A DNA stretch of 64,000 nt from CAYQTE01 sp964420285 (GTDB lineage: Bacteria > Planctomycetota > Phycisphaerae > Tepidisphaerales > Tepidisphaeraceae): contig CAYQTE010000010.1 of assembly GCA_964420285.1 (NCBI GenBank), forward strand, positions 1-64,000, given 5' to 3'. The position numbers and the translations under genes are program-made. Positions 52,383 through 60,681 of the stretch are shown here, in pieces. Below the pieces are notes generated by a model that saw only the letters and a list, made by a program, of their open reading frames with translations, searched no databases and had not been told where the DNA came from. Each line of letters begins with the position of its first letter. Position 1 is the first letter of the stretch.

Positions 52383-54542
52383 TCAGGCACTATTGTCCGT
52401 CTTTCCCGGCCGGTTCACCACCATTCGGCACGGCGGCAAGGCCTGCAGGAACCACTTGCCATACCGCCGTGTCACCACCCGGCTGTCGAGAATCACTACG
52501 ATCCCGCGATCGGTCCGGCTGCGGATGAGTCGCCCGAATCCCTGCTTCAGGCGGATCACCGCATCGGGGACGCAATAGTCCATGAACGCATTGCCGCCGG
52601 ATTTGGTGATCGCCTCCATGCGGGCTTCGACCAGCGGCTCGTCGGGAACCGCGAACGGCAGCTTGGTGATGATGACGTTTCGCAGCGCCTCGCCGCGGAT
52701 GTCGATGCCCTGCCAGAAACTGCTGGTGCCCAGCAGCACGGCGCCGCTGGTGGCGCGAAATTGCTCCAGCAGCAGCTTGCGACTTGTGCCCTGCCCTTGC
52801 ACCAGCATCCGCAGACCCATGTCCGCCAGCTCATCCGCCAATCGTCCGGCCGCGTCCTGGAGCATCTTGTAACTGGTGAACAGCACGAACGCCCCGCCGG
52901 CCGTCTGCTTGAGGTAATACAGGATTTTCTCGCACGCCGCGGGAAGAAACCGCTGCGTGTCGCCGGGATCGGGCAAGCCGGCTTCAACATACAGCGTGGC
53001 CTGCGTGGCATAATCGAAGGGCGAACCCAGCGCCAGTGTCTTGTAGCGCACGACTCCCAGCCGCGATGCGATATACGCAAACCGCGGATCGCCGCCGGAA
53101 GTCGCATCCCCGGCCAGCGTCTGGTCGCTATCGGTCTGCATGGGGGATTCCTGACTTTCGGAAGGATCGATGTACGACGGGCTTGTACTCTCGTTCATCT
53201 CGGCGGCACGTGCGCCTCCGATCGGCTTGCGGCCGACAGCGCACAGTGTCGCGCTGCACATGATCACCGACGGGATCTTCTGGAACAGATGTTCCCGCAG
53301 CGCCGAGGCCACGCACACCGGCGCCGCCCGCAATGTCACCCGGCTGTTCAATTTCCCCACCATTTCCATCCAGTACACCGAATCCGGCATGCCCTGGCTC
53401 AGTACCGCCTCGACCGCCGCGCCAAGCACGCTGATCTTGTTGGCGATGGCGGCCAGTTCCGACAGCTCGCCGGGATCCTTCAGCGTCGGCAGAATCTCTC
53501 TCAGATGCAGTGCGAGCTTGCGCAGTCCCGGCGACAGTGCGTTTTCCAGCATGCCCGCCTGCCGCATGCGACCGCCGCCACGGCCTTCGGTCTTGTGCCA
53601 TTGCCGGCATTCGTCGAAGAACGCATCGGCCGCCTCGTTCAGGTCGCGGATGTCGTCGAAGGCCGGGCTGTCGCCGTCGCGTTGCCCCTTCAAGAATCCG
53701 CTGTCATGCACCGGATCGTACAGGCCGCGAAGCTGCTGACGCAGGCCGATCTCCGAGATCGTCACTCCGAAATGCTCGCCGGCCACGTCTTCCAGCGTAT
53801 GCGCCTCGTCGAGGATCGCCACATCGTATTTGGGCAGATACTGCACCCCCGCCATGCGCAGGGCCAGATCGGAGAAGAACAGCGCGTGATTGACCACCAG
53901 AAGATTTCCCGACTGCATCCGTCGCTTGGCGGCCTGCCAGACGCACGTGTTGTAAAACTGGCATTTCTTGTTCAGGCAATTCCCGTGCTCGGCGCAGATG
54001 CGTTCCCACACGCCCGGATCGGGGACGCTGGGCACATCCGAGAGCGATCCATCCGTTGTCGTTTGGGCCCACAGCGACAGCGCCGCCAGCGATTCAAACT
54101 GCCGCGGCTGATCGAACAATTGCGTCTGTCTTTGCCGCGCACGCTCCAGCCGCCGACGGCACAGATAGTTCCCGCGCCCCTTGACCAGCACGGCCGTGAA
54201 TTCATCCCCCCACACCGACTGAATGAGCGGGATGTCGGTCTCGATAAGCTGTTCCTGAAGCGAGATCGTGTGCGTGGAGACGATGACGCGCTTCTTGTTG
54301 CGGACCGCGAAATCAATGGCCGGCAGAAGATAGGCAAACGACTTGCCGATGCCGGTGCCGGCCTCGACCAGCAGATGATGCCCGTCGATCAGTGCGCTCT
54401 CGACGGCCGCCGCCATTTCAAGCTGCTGCGGCCGCGATTCATACGCCGCCCCCATGCGCCGCGCCACCGCGCCGCCGGCCGCGAGTTTTTCCAATACCGA
54501 CGTCACAATAGGAAGTGTATCGCGCCTGGGGCGACCGTGCAT
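52383..54542 (-). CDS. dinG: ATP-dependent DNA helicase, DinG/XPD family
   Basis: 5'-3' helicase of the superfamily 2 XPD/DinG type. Seen: Walker A VEAGTGIGKS (60-68), STHTISLQEQL, the four iron-sulfur cysteines (GNYLC, then GNC, KKC, NTC), Walker B ILDEAHTLEDVAG, SVIMCSATLC, QGQGTSRKLLLEQF, LLGTSSFWQGIDI and the arginine finger region LKQGFGRLIRSRTDRG. 719 residues. ATG at 54542 is chosen; GTG at 54506 is also possible. Divergent from the GH5 gene. Confidence 0.92.
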   Translation of the reverse strand: MHGRPRRDTLPIVTSVLEKLAAGGAVARRMGAAYESRPQQLEMAAAVESALIDGHHLLVEAGTGIGKSFAYLLPAIDFAVRNKKRVIVSTHTISLQEQLIETDIPLIQSVWGDEFTAVLVKGRGNYLCRRRLERARQRQTQLFDQPRQFESLAALSLWAQTTTDGSLSDVPSVPDPGVWERICAEHGNCLNKKCQFYNTCVWQAAKRRMQSGNLLVVNHALFFSDLALRMAGVQYLPKYDVAILDEAHTLEDVAGEHFGVTISEIGLRQQLRGLYDPVHDSGFLKGQRDGDSPAFDDIRDLNEAADAFFDECRQWHKTEGRGGGRMRQAGMLENALSPGLRKLALHLREILPTLKDPGELSELAAIANKISVLGAAVEAVLSQGMPDSVYWMEMVGKLNSRVTLRAAPVCVASALREHLFQKIPSVIMCSATLCAVGRKPIGGARAAEMNESTSPSYIDPSESQESPMQTDSDQTLAGDATSGGDPRFAYIASRLGVVRYKTLALGSPFDYATQATLYVEAGLPDPGDTQRFLPAACEKILYYLKQTAGGAFVLFTSYKMLQDAAGRLADELADMGLRMLVQGQGTSRKLLLEQFRATSGAVLLGTSSFWQGIDIRGEALRNVIITKLPFAVPDEPLVEARMEAITKSGGNAFMDYCVPDAVIRLKQGFGRLIRSRTDRGIVVILDSRVVTRRYGKWFLQALPPCRMVVNRPGKTDNSA

Positions 54543-54570
54543 TGCACATGCGGAAAACCGGCGCAACAAC

Positions 54571-54599
54571 TTGACGCCCCCGGCGATTGTCTGTGTAAT
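54571..54599 (+). promoter_or_regulatory. Sigma-70-type promoter of second GH5 gene
   Basis: TTGACG (54571-54576), 17-base spacer, TGTAAT (54594-54599). Leader of about 40 bases, with AAAAGGAG before the ATG at 54645. Confidence 0.65.
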
Positions 54600-54644
54600 C
54601 TCAGGCGCGAATCTCGTCCTCAACCTGTCAAAAGGAGCGGTTTT

Positions 54645-55760
54645 ATGTCACGAACCAAGTCCCATCGCCCCACGGCCCGTCGTTTGGCGATTGCCTGGAT
54701 CACTTTGGCCTGTCTGGCCATCGCTTCCGTAAGCTGGCTGCGGCAGCCGACTCCCGCCGCCGCACAATCCGCAGCGGGTTTAACGCCCGCCGCCACCCAG
54801 CCCACGACCAATCCCAAAGAAACCTTCGTGGGAGTTCACGGCCGGCTCAGCGTCAAGGGCAACAAGATCGTCGACAAGAACGGCAACCCGACCACGCTGC
54901 ATGGCATGTCCCTGTACTGCTGGGCGCAGCAGGGCTGGCAGTTCTTCAACACCAGCGCCATCAACCATTTTGCCCAGGACTGGAAATGCACGGCCATCCG
55001 CATCGCCATCCGGCCGGGCGATTACAAGTCGAATCCCAAGAAGGAACTGGACAAGGTCAAGACCGTCATGGACGCCTGCATCGCCAATGGGATTTATGGA
55101 ATCATCGATTGGCACTCGATGCAGGGGGCGCAGAACGATCTTCAGTCGTCGCAGGATTTCTTCTCGGCGGTGGCGACGGCGTACGGCAAGACCCCCAACA
55201 TCATGTATGAGCCGTGGAACGAGCCGGTGCAGGAAAGCTGGCAGGTCATCAAGGCGTATCATGAAGCGGTGATCGCCAAGATTCGCGCGATCGATCCGGA
55301 CAGCATCGTCCTGTGCGGCAACCGCAACTGGGACCAGCAATGTGCCGAGGCATCACAGAATCCCATCACCGACTTCAAGAACATCGCCTATACGATCCAC
55401 TTCTACGCCGCCACCCATAAGCAGTCGCTCCGCAATAACGGCGCGCAGGCGCTGAAGAACGGCGTGGCGCTCTTTTCCACCGAATACGGCACCAGCTCCG
55501 CATCCGGCGGCGGCGCCTACGATCCGGCCGAAACCCAGCTCTGGTGGAACTGGCTGGACGCGAACAACGTCGGCTGCTGCAACTGGTCGGCCGCCGCCCT
55601 GGGCGAAACCTCCGCCGCCTTCCAACCCGGCGCCAGCGCCACCGGCCCGTGGCCCGATGCCATGCTCAAGCCCTCGGGCCTGATCGTGAGGAATTACATC
55701 ATGAGCAAATACACGCTGGACGCACAGGTTCCGCCGACCACCGCCCCGGCCGGCAAGTGA
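54645..55760 (+). CDS. Secreted GH5 endoglucanase (GH5_2-like)
   Basis: Predicted beta-1,4-endoglucanase. Seen: signal peptide (TLACLAIASVSWLRQPTPAAA cut short), linker TPAATQPTTNPK, then HGRLSVKGNKIVDKNGNPTT (20 residues), WAQQGWQFFN, acid/base Glu193 in YEPWNEP, IHFYAATHK, and nucleophile Glu280 in FSTEYGTS. 371 residues, single domain. A strong terminator follows. Different subfamily from the first GH5 protein (5560-6741), so the window encodes two distinct cellulases. It is not near the pectin genes. Confidence 0.93.
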   Translation: MSRTKSHRPTARRLAIAWITLACLAIASVSWLRQPTPAAAQSAAGLTPAATQPTTNPKETFVGVHGRLSVKGNKIVDKNGNPTTLHGMSLYCWAQQGWQFFNTSAINHFAQDWKCTAIRIAIRPGDYKSNPKKELDKVKTVMDACIANGIYGIIDWHSMQGAQNDLQSSQDFFSAVATAYGKTPNIMYEPWNEPVQESWQVIKAYHEAVIAKIRAIDPDSIVLCGNRNWDQQCAEASQNPITDFKNIAYTIHFYAATHKQSLRNNGAQALKNGVALFSTEYGTSSASGGGAYDPAETQLWWNWLDANNVGCCNWSAAALGETSAAFQPGASATGPWPDAMLKPSGLIVRNYIMSKYTLDAQVPPTTAPAGK

Positions 55761-55779
55761 CCTTCGCAGGCGAATCACC

Positions 55780-55815
55780 AGGAGGCTCGATCGCCGATCG
55801 AGCCTCCTTTGTTTG
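55780..55815 (+). terminator. Rho-independent terminator after second GH5 gene
   Basis: Arms 55780-55791 (AGGAGGCTCGAT) and 55797-55808 (ATCGAGCCTCCT), extended by one C-G pair, 3-base loop, followed by TTGTTTG. Confidence 0.85.
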
Positions 55816-55959
55816 CGCGACGGACCAATTGAATGGGTCGCCGCCTCCGGCTCCGCTTGAATTCGCCTGCCGTCGCGGTTTTCGTTTGTCTGCTTGACCG
55901 CGGGCGCTCGCCCGGAAATGATGTCACTTGGTTTTCACTTGCTGGGAGAGGATGTCGCC

Positions 55960-56655
55960 ATGGCGCATTTTTCGGTTCTGGTGTTGACGGCCATGCCGCC
56001 GGGGGTGAGCGGGGATTCCAATACGGCGATGGTGAAGGTCGACGGGCGCGAGGCGCTGTTGCGGAGCGTCGAACTCTTCCTCAATCGCGAGGGGATCAAG
56101 CAGATCCAGCTTGTCGTGCTGCCGGACATGCTGGAGGAATACAAGCGGCGCTACGGCGGGCATCTGGCGTTCAGCGGTGTGAAGATCATAAGCGGCGGGC
56201 CGAAGTGGATCGACCAGGCCGCCGCGGCCGCCGATAAGCTGGCCGAGGAAACGACGCACGTGGTCATCCACGACGCCGCCCGCCCGGCGGTGCCGTCGAT
56301 GGACATCGATGCGCTTCTGGAAGCCGCGGAAAAGAAGCCGATCGTGGCCCTGACCGCCCCGCTGCGCGCGGGTTTGCTGGAGATTGATGAAGGCGGCGGC
56401 GCGGTGGCGGCGCATCCGGCGTCACATTTTGTATCGCTGCTGTGGCCGCAGGTCTTCCGCAAGGACAAGTTCGGGGAGATGGCCCGCTCGCGCACCGAGC
56501 CGCATCCATCAACGCTGAGCCTGGTTCGTGGCTCGGCCTTGAACATCCGCGTGCAATCCGCCGCCGACGCGGGGTTGGTGAAGACCATGCTGACGATGCT
56601 CCCCAAACCCAGGATCCGGCCGCCCAACAGCCCGTTTGAAGAGGCGCAGTGGTGA
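55960..56655 (+). CDS. IspD-like protein with degenerate nucleotide-binding loop
   Basis: Resembles 2-C-methyl-D-erythritol 4-phosphate cytidylyltransferase. Seen: HVVIHDAARPAVP, the classical IspD motif, and VALTAPLRAG. But the N-terminal AAGxGxRMG loop that binds CTP is replaced by TAMPPGVSGDSN, and MVKVDG replaces the usual PK motif. 231 residues. ATG at 55960 with GGGAGAGGA upstream. The residues for CTP binding look lost, so it may be a non-canonical or inactive paralogue; another ispD is expected elsewhere in the genome. Followed 107 bases later by pheS. Confidence 0.75.
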   Translation: MAHFSVLVLTAMPPGVSGDSNTAMVKVDGREALLRSVELFLNREGIKQIQLVVLPDMLEEYKRRYGGHLAFSGVKIISGGPKWIDQAAAAADKLAEETTHVVIHDAARPAVPSMDIDALLEAAEKKPIVALTAPLRAGLLEIDEGGGAVAAHPASHFVSLLWPQVFRKDKFGEMARSRTEPHPSTLSLVRGSALNIRVQSAADAGLVKTMLTMLPKPRIRPPNSPFEEAQW

Positions 56656-56762
56656 GCGGGCGATCGCTGACGGCCTTTCTGGCACCGGCGCGATTCGCTT
56701 GACGTTGGCACTTGGGCCGGCAGAATGGGGATTGATTAAGGTATAGTGTATTCACGGAGTCA

Positions 56763-57788
56763 ATGACACGCATGTCCGATGTTCTGGCCACGATCGATCA
56801 GGTTTCTCGTGAGGCCGATGCCGAACTGGCACTGGTTCGCGACGCGGACCAGCTTGAGCAGTTCCGCGTCAAATACCTTTCTGCCAAGGGAAAAGTCGCA
56901 CAACTGATGACGCTGCTGGGCCAGGTTCCCAAGGACCAGAAGCCCGTCGTCGGCCAGCGAGCCAACGCCGTGAAGCTTCACGTCCGCGAAGGCTACGACG
57001 GCAAAAAGATCGGGATTGAGCAATTCGCCTCGGCCGGTGAGGTGCCGATCGACGTGACCGAACCGGGCAAACCGCCGCGGCTGGGGAATCGGCACATTCT
57101 CACGCGCGTGATCGACGAGTTGGCGGATTTGTTCGGGCGGATGGGGTTTGCCCGCGCCGCAGGGCCGGAGGTTGAGGACGAATTCCACAATTTCGTCGCG
57201 CTGAACATCGCCGCCAGCCATCCGGCCCGCGATCCGCTGGATAACTTCTATCTGGCCCGCTCGCGCCCTGACAGCCCGATGCGGCTGCTGCGCACGCAGA
57301 CCAGCACGGTGCAGATTCGCGTCATGGAAACGACCAGGCCGCCGATCCGCGTGGTCATCCCCGGCCGGGTCTATCGGCCCGACACGCACGATCAGACGCA
57401 CCTGTCGATGTTCCATCAGCTTGAGGCCCTGGTCGTCGATCGCGGCGTGACCATGATCGATCTCAAGAGCACGGTCATGCAATTTGTCCAGGCCTATTTC
57501 GGACCCGCCACGCGCGTGCGCTTCCGGCCGAGCTTCTTTCCCTTCACCGAGCCATCGGCCGAGGTGGACGTGTGGTTCGACCGCGCGGGCGGAAAAGGCC
57601 GGTGGATCGAACTGGGCGGTTGCGGGATGGTGCATCCGAACGTGTTTCGATCGGTGAACATCGACGCCGACGAGTTCAGCGGCTGGGCGTTTGGTTTCGG
57701 CGTCGAGCGCATTGCGATGCGGAAATACGGCGTCGAGGACATCCGGTCCTTCGTCGAGAACGACGTGCGATTCCTTCAACAGTTTTGA
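56763..57788 (+). CDS. pheS: Phenylalanine-tRNA ligase alpha subunit
   Basis: Charges tRNA-Phe. Seen: N-terminal coiled-coil (about 1-90), HILTRVIDELADLFGRMGF, the class II motif 2 region RVYRPDTHDQTHLSMFHQLE (20 residues), VRFRPSFFPFTEPSAEV, GCGMVHPNVF and motif 3 AFGFGVERIAM. 341 residues, standard. GGAG lies before the ATG. A -10 like TATAGT is at 56743-56748. pheT does not follow; the next gene is ubiE. Confidence 0.96.
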   Translation: MTRMSDVLATIDQVSREADAELALVRDADQLEQFRVKYLSAKGKVAQLMTLLGQVPKDQKPVVGQRANAVKLHVREGYDGKKIGIEQFASAGEVPIDVTEPGKPPRLGNRHILTRVIDELADLFGRMGFARAAGPEVEDEFHNFVALNIAASHPARDPLDNFYLARSRPDSPMRLLRTQTSTVQIRVMETTRPPIRVVIPGRVYRPDTHDQTHLSMFHQLEALVVDRGVTMIDLKSTVMQFVQAYFGPATRVRFRPSFFPFTEPSAEVDVWFDRAGGKGRWIELGGCGMVHPNVFRSVNIDADEFSGWAFGFGVERIAMRKYGVEDIRSFVENDVRFLQQF

Positions 57789-57828
57789 AACCCGACCCGG
57801 CCGGCTCTCGTCACGGCCGCCACAGCTC

Positions 57829-57834
57829 TATAAT
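57829..57834 (+). promoter_or_regulatory. Probable -10 box of ubiE/menG
   Basis: Perfect TATAAT eight bases before the ATG at 57843; no good -35. Suggests a leaderless mRNA. Confidence 0.5.
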
Positions 57835-57842
57835 GTCCACCC

Positions 57843-58643
57843 ATGACCCGCGCCCCGAGCGATACGGTTTGGAACGATCGCGATCTGACGAATCCGCATG
57901 TGGTGGCCGACAAGCGCCGCCGCGTCCAGCGCATGTTCGCCGCCATCGCGCCATGCTATGACGTCAACAACCGCGTGCATAGCATTGGACTGGATCAATA
58001 CTGGCGACGCCGGGCGGTGGCGCTGGCGCAACTGCGGCCGGGCGATTCCGTCGTCGATGTGGCCTGCGGAACCGGCGATCTGTCGCTGGCGTTTGGCCGC
58101 GGATTGAAAGGTATCGCCGGACGGCAAGACGTCCCGGCCGCCGGACAAGTCCTGGGCATCGACTTCACGTTCGAGATGCTTCCGCTGGCCGAGCAGAAGT
58201 TGCGCCGGGCTTGCCCGGCTGATTCGCACGCCACGCGCTTTCTCGCCGGCGACGCCCAGCGATTGCCGCTGCCGGATGCCTGCTGCGATGTGGTCTCGAT
58301 CGCCTTCGGCATTCGCAACGTCGCCGAGCCCGCCATTGCGATGCGCGAGTTTCATCGCGTTCTGCGTCCCCAAGGCCGGGTGATCGTGCTGGAATTCTCC
58401 CTGCCGGCCAATCCTGTCCTGCGCAGCCTGTACAACTTCTATTTTCACAAGATCCTCCCGCGGACCGCAACGCTCATCAGTGGCGACCGCACCGGAGCGT
58501 ACAAATATCTCCCGCGCTCGGTGGGGACATTCATGCCGCGCACGGCCATGCTCGATTCCCTCAGGGCAGCGGGTTTCCGGGATGCGACGGCACATCCGAT
58601 GACGTTCGGAATCGCGGTCGTCTATCGCGCGATCAAGCGGTGA
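57843..58643 (+). CDS. ubiE: Demethylmenaquinone / ubiquinone methyltransferase
   Basis: SAM methyltransferase in quinone synthesis. Seen: YDVNNRVHSIGLDQYWRRRA (20 residues), SAM site VVDVACGTGDLSLAF, GIDFTFEMLPLA, DAQRLPLPDACCD, FGIRNV, and LEFSLPANPVLRSLYNFYFH with a C-terminal YLPRSV. 266 residues. In planctomycetes it likely acts in menaquinone synthesis (MenG). Relevant to the quinol-linked cytochrome encoded earlier, though far away. Confidence 0.93.
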   Translation: MTRAPSDTVWNDRDLTNPHVVADKRRRVQRMFAAIAPCYDVNNRVHSIGLDQYWRRRAVALAQLRPGDSVVDVACGTGDLSLAFGRGLKGIAGRQDVPAAGQVLGIDFTFEMLPLAEQKLRRACPADSHATRFLAGDAQRLPLPDACCDVVSIAFGIRNVAEPAIAMREFHRVLRPQGRVIVLEFSLPANPVLRSLYNFYFHKILPRTATLISGDRTGAYKYLPRSVGTFMPRTAMLDSLRAAGFRDATAHPMTFGIAVVYRAIKR

Positions 58644-58694
58644 GAGAGAAAGCAACAGCCGCCGATTGTGTCGCGCACGCGATCCCGATCGCTT

Positions 58695-58723
58695 TTGACC
58701 GTGTCGGCGTGGCCCGCTATAGT
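58695..58723 (+). promoter_or_regulatory. Sigma-70-type promoter of glnA
   Basis: TTGACC (58695-58700), 17-base spacer, TATAGT (58718-58723). Leader of about 47 bases, with GGAGG before the ATG at 58777. Confidence 0.75.
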
Positions 58724-58776
58724 GGACCGTAATCTATCGGGACGCCCGCAACTGTCGTATTTCGGAGGTTCTGTCC

Positions 58777-60189
58777 ATGAACGCATCGGAAGTTCTTAAG
58801 CTCTGCAAGGAAAAGAAGGTCCAGTTCGTCGACCTGCGGTTCATGGATTTCCCCGGCCTGTGGCAGCACACCACGGCCCCCATGAGCGAACTGACCCCCG
58901 AAAGCTTCAATCACGGCTTCGGGTTCGACGGCAGTTCGATCCGCGGCTGGCAGGCGATCAATGAATCGGACATGCTGCTGGTGCCGGTGGCGGATACGGC
59001 GCGCATTGATCCGTTCATGACCCATACGACCATCTCCATCATCTGCGACGTCCGCGACCCCATTACCAAAAAGGAATACTCCCGCGATCCGCGTTCGGTG
59101 GCCCGCAAGACGGCCGCTTTTCTGAAAAAGACCAAAATCGCCGACACCGCCTATTTCGGGCCGGAGCTTGAGTTCTTCATCTTCGACACGGCGTTTTACG
59201 ATCAGGGGATCAATTTCGGGAAGTATTACGTCGGCAGCCGCGAGGGAATCTGGACGCGCGGCGATGAGGATCCCAGCAATCTGGGATACAAGGTTCGTCT
59301 CAAGGAGGGATATTTCCCCACGCCCCCGATGGACACCATGCAGAACATCCGCAGCGAGATGGTGGCCACGCTGATCGAGCTGGGCATCCCGGTGGAGGCG
59401 CATCACCACGAGGTGGCCACCGGCGGGCAGTGCGAGATTGACATGCGCTATCAGGATCTGGTCACGATGGCCGACAACGTGATGCAGTACAAATATGTCT
59501 GCAAGAACGTGGCGGCGCGGCATGGGAAGGTCGTGACGTTCATGCCCAAGCCGCTGTTCCAGGACAACGGGTCGGGGATGCACGTGCATTTCAGCCTGTG
59601 GAAGGGCGGCAAGCCGCTGTTCGCGGGGAACAAATATTCCGGCCTGAGCGAGATGGGCCTGTACGCGATCGGCGGCATCCTCAAGCACGCCGGGGCGCTG
59701 TGTGCTTTGTGCAATCCGACCACCAACAGCTACAAGCGTCTGGTGCCGGGGTATGAGGCGCCGGTCAATCTGGTATACAGCAGCCGCAACCGCTCGGCCG
59801 CCATTCGCATACCCATGTACAGCGATAATCCCAAGACCAAGCGCATCGAGTTCCGCTGCCCCGACAGCAGTTGCAATCCCTATCTCGCCTTCAGCGCCAT
59901 GGTCATGGCCGCCATCGACGGCATCGAGAACAAGATCGATCCCGGCGAGCCGATGGACAAGAACATCTATCACCTGACCGCCGAGGAATACGAAAAGATC
60001 GGCTCGGCCCCCGGCAGCCTGGAAGAGGCCGTCGGCGACCTGGAAAACGATCACGATTTCCTGCTCAAGGGCGATGTATTCACGGCCGACGTGATCCATT
60101 ATTGGGTAAAATACAAGCGCGAGAACGAGATCGATGCGATCCGCCAACGGCCGCATCCGTACGAGTTCTGCATGTATTTCGATATTTGA
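58777..60189 (+). CDS. glnA: Glutamine synthetase, type I
   Basis: Makes glutamine from glutamate, ammonia and ATP. Seen: FGFDGSSIRGWQ, FGPELEFFIFD, VEAHHHEVATGGQCEIDMRY (20 residues), GSGMHVHFSLW, NPTTNSYKRLVPGYEAP, RNRSAAIRIP, and the adenylylation-type site MDKNIYHLTAEE with Tyr in KNIYHL. 470 residues. Probably regulated by adenylylation. Well-formed promoter and leader. Confidence 0.97.
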   Translation: MNASEVLKLCKEKKVQFVDLRFMDFPGLWQHTTAPMSELTPESFNHGFGFDGSSIRGWQAINESDMLLVPVADTARIDPFMTHTTISIICDVRDPITKKEYSRDPRSVARKTAAFLKKTKIADTAYFGPELEFFIFDTAFYDQGINFGKYYVGSREGIWTRGDEDPSNLGYKVRLKEGYFPTPPMDTMQNIRSEMVATLIELGIPVEAHHHEVATGGQCEIDMRYQDLVTMADNVMQYKYVCKNVAARHGKVVTFMPKPLFQDNGSGMHVHFSLWKGGKPLFAGNKYSGLSEMGLYAIGGILKHAGALCALCNPTTNSYKRLVPGYEAPVNLVYSSRNRSAAIRIPMYSDNPKTKRIEFRCPDSSCNPYLAFSAMVMAAIDGIENKIDPGEPMDKNIYHLTAEEYEKIGSAPGSLEEAVGDLENDHDFLLKGDVFTADVIHYWVKYKRENEIDAIRQRPHPYEFCMYFDI

Positions 60190-60255
60190 GGGACGGTCCG
60201 CCGGTCGTTTTCGCCGGGTACAGTCTGAAAGGTCAGTTGCAGAGACGGAGCCGAC

Positions 60256-60489
60256 ATGACGTTGAATAAAGAACAAGTCATGACGGAGGCGATGAAGCTT
60301 GACCCGCTGGAAAGAGAGAGTCTAGCCGAGGAACTTCTGCTCAGCGTTCATGAGTCGGACCGCGCCGAAATTGACGCGGCATGGCTGGCCGAGGCGAAGC
60401 GGCGCGAAGCGGCATTCGAGGCGGGCCAGGCAAGCGCCAAGCCAGTCGATAATGTGATCCAACGGCTTTTGAGCAAGGCGCGAGCGTGA
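60256..60489 (+). CDS. Addiction-module antitoxin-like protein (Unstab_antitox)
   Basis: Seen: 77 residues, MTEAMKLDPLERESLAEELL and DAAWLAEAKRREAAFEAGQA (20 residues), matching the TIGR02574/pfam09720 family of RelB-like antitoxins. No RelE/ParE-like toxin follows; the next gene is waaA after 192 bases. GGAG lies before the ATG. Orphan antitoxin or a solo regulator. Confidence 0.8.
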   Translation: MTLNKEQVMTEAMKLDPLERESLAEELLLSVHESDRAEIDAAWLAEAKRREAAFEAGQASAKPVDNVIQRLLSKARA

Positions 60490-60577
60490 CGACGCTGATA
60501 GGCCCTTAAGCCCGAAACCGCGTTCGCCGCAAGCATGGGAGGGCTGATCCGCTCCGCGACACAACCTCCGCACCCCT

Positions 60578-60592
60578 GCGCCTCTGCGTGAG
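60578..60592. repeat. Short interspersed repeat GCGCCTCTGCGTGAG (upstream of waaA)
   Basis: Identical 15-mer at 62298-62312 downstream of waaA. It belongs to a CTCTGCGTGAG-type dispersed family common in environmental genomes (from memory). Confidence 0.6.
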
Positions 60593-60681
60593 AATCTTCC
60601 TGCCCTCATTTTCGGACGTTGGGTAGTCCTTTTGCACTTTGCATCCTTGCCCAATGGCGGTACAACCAAACTGCTGGAATT

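Noticed and set aside
52281..54644. Very long N-terminal extension of the second GH5 gene
   Set aside because: This frame is antisense to the DinG-type helicase gene. The ATG at 54645 has a good ribosome site and is followed by a signal peptide.
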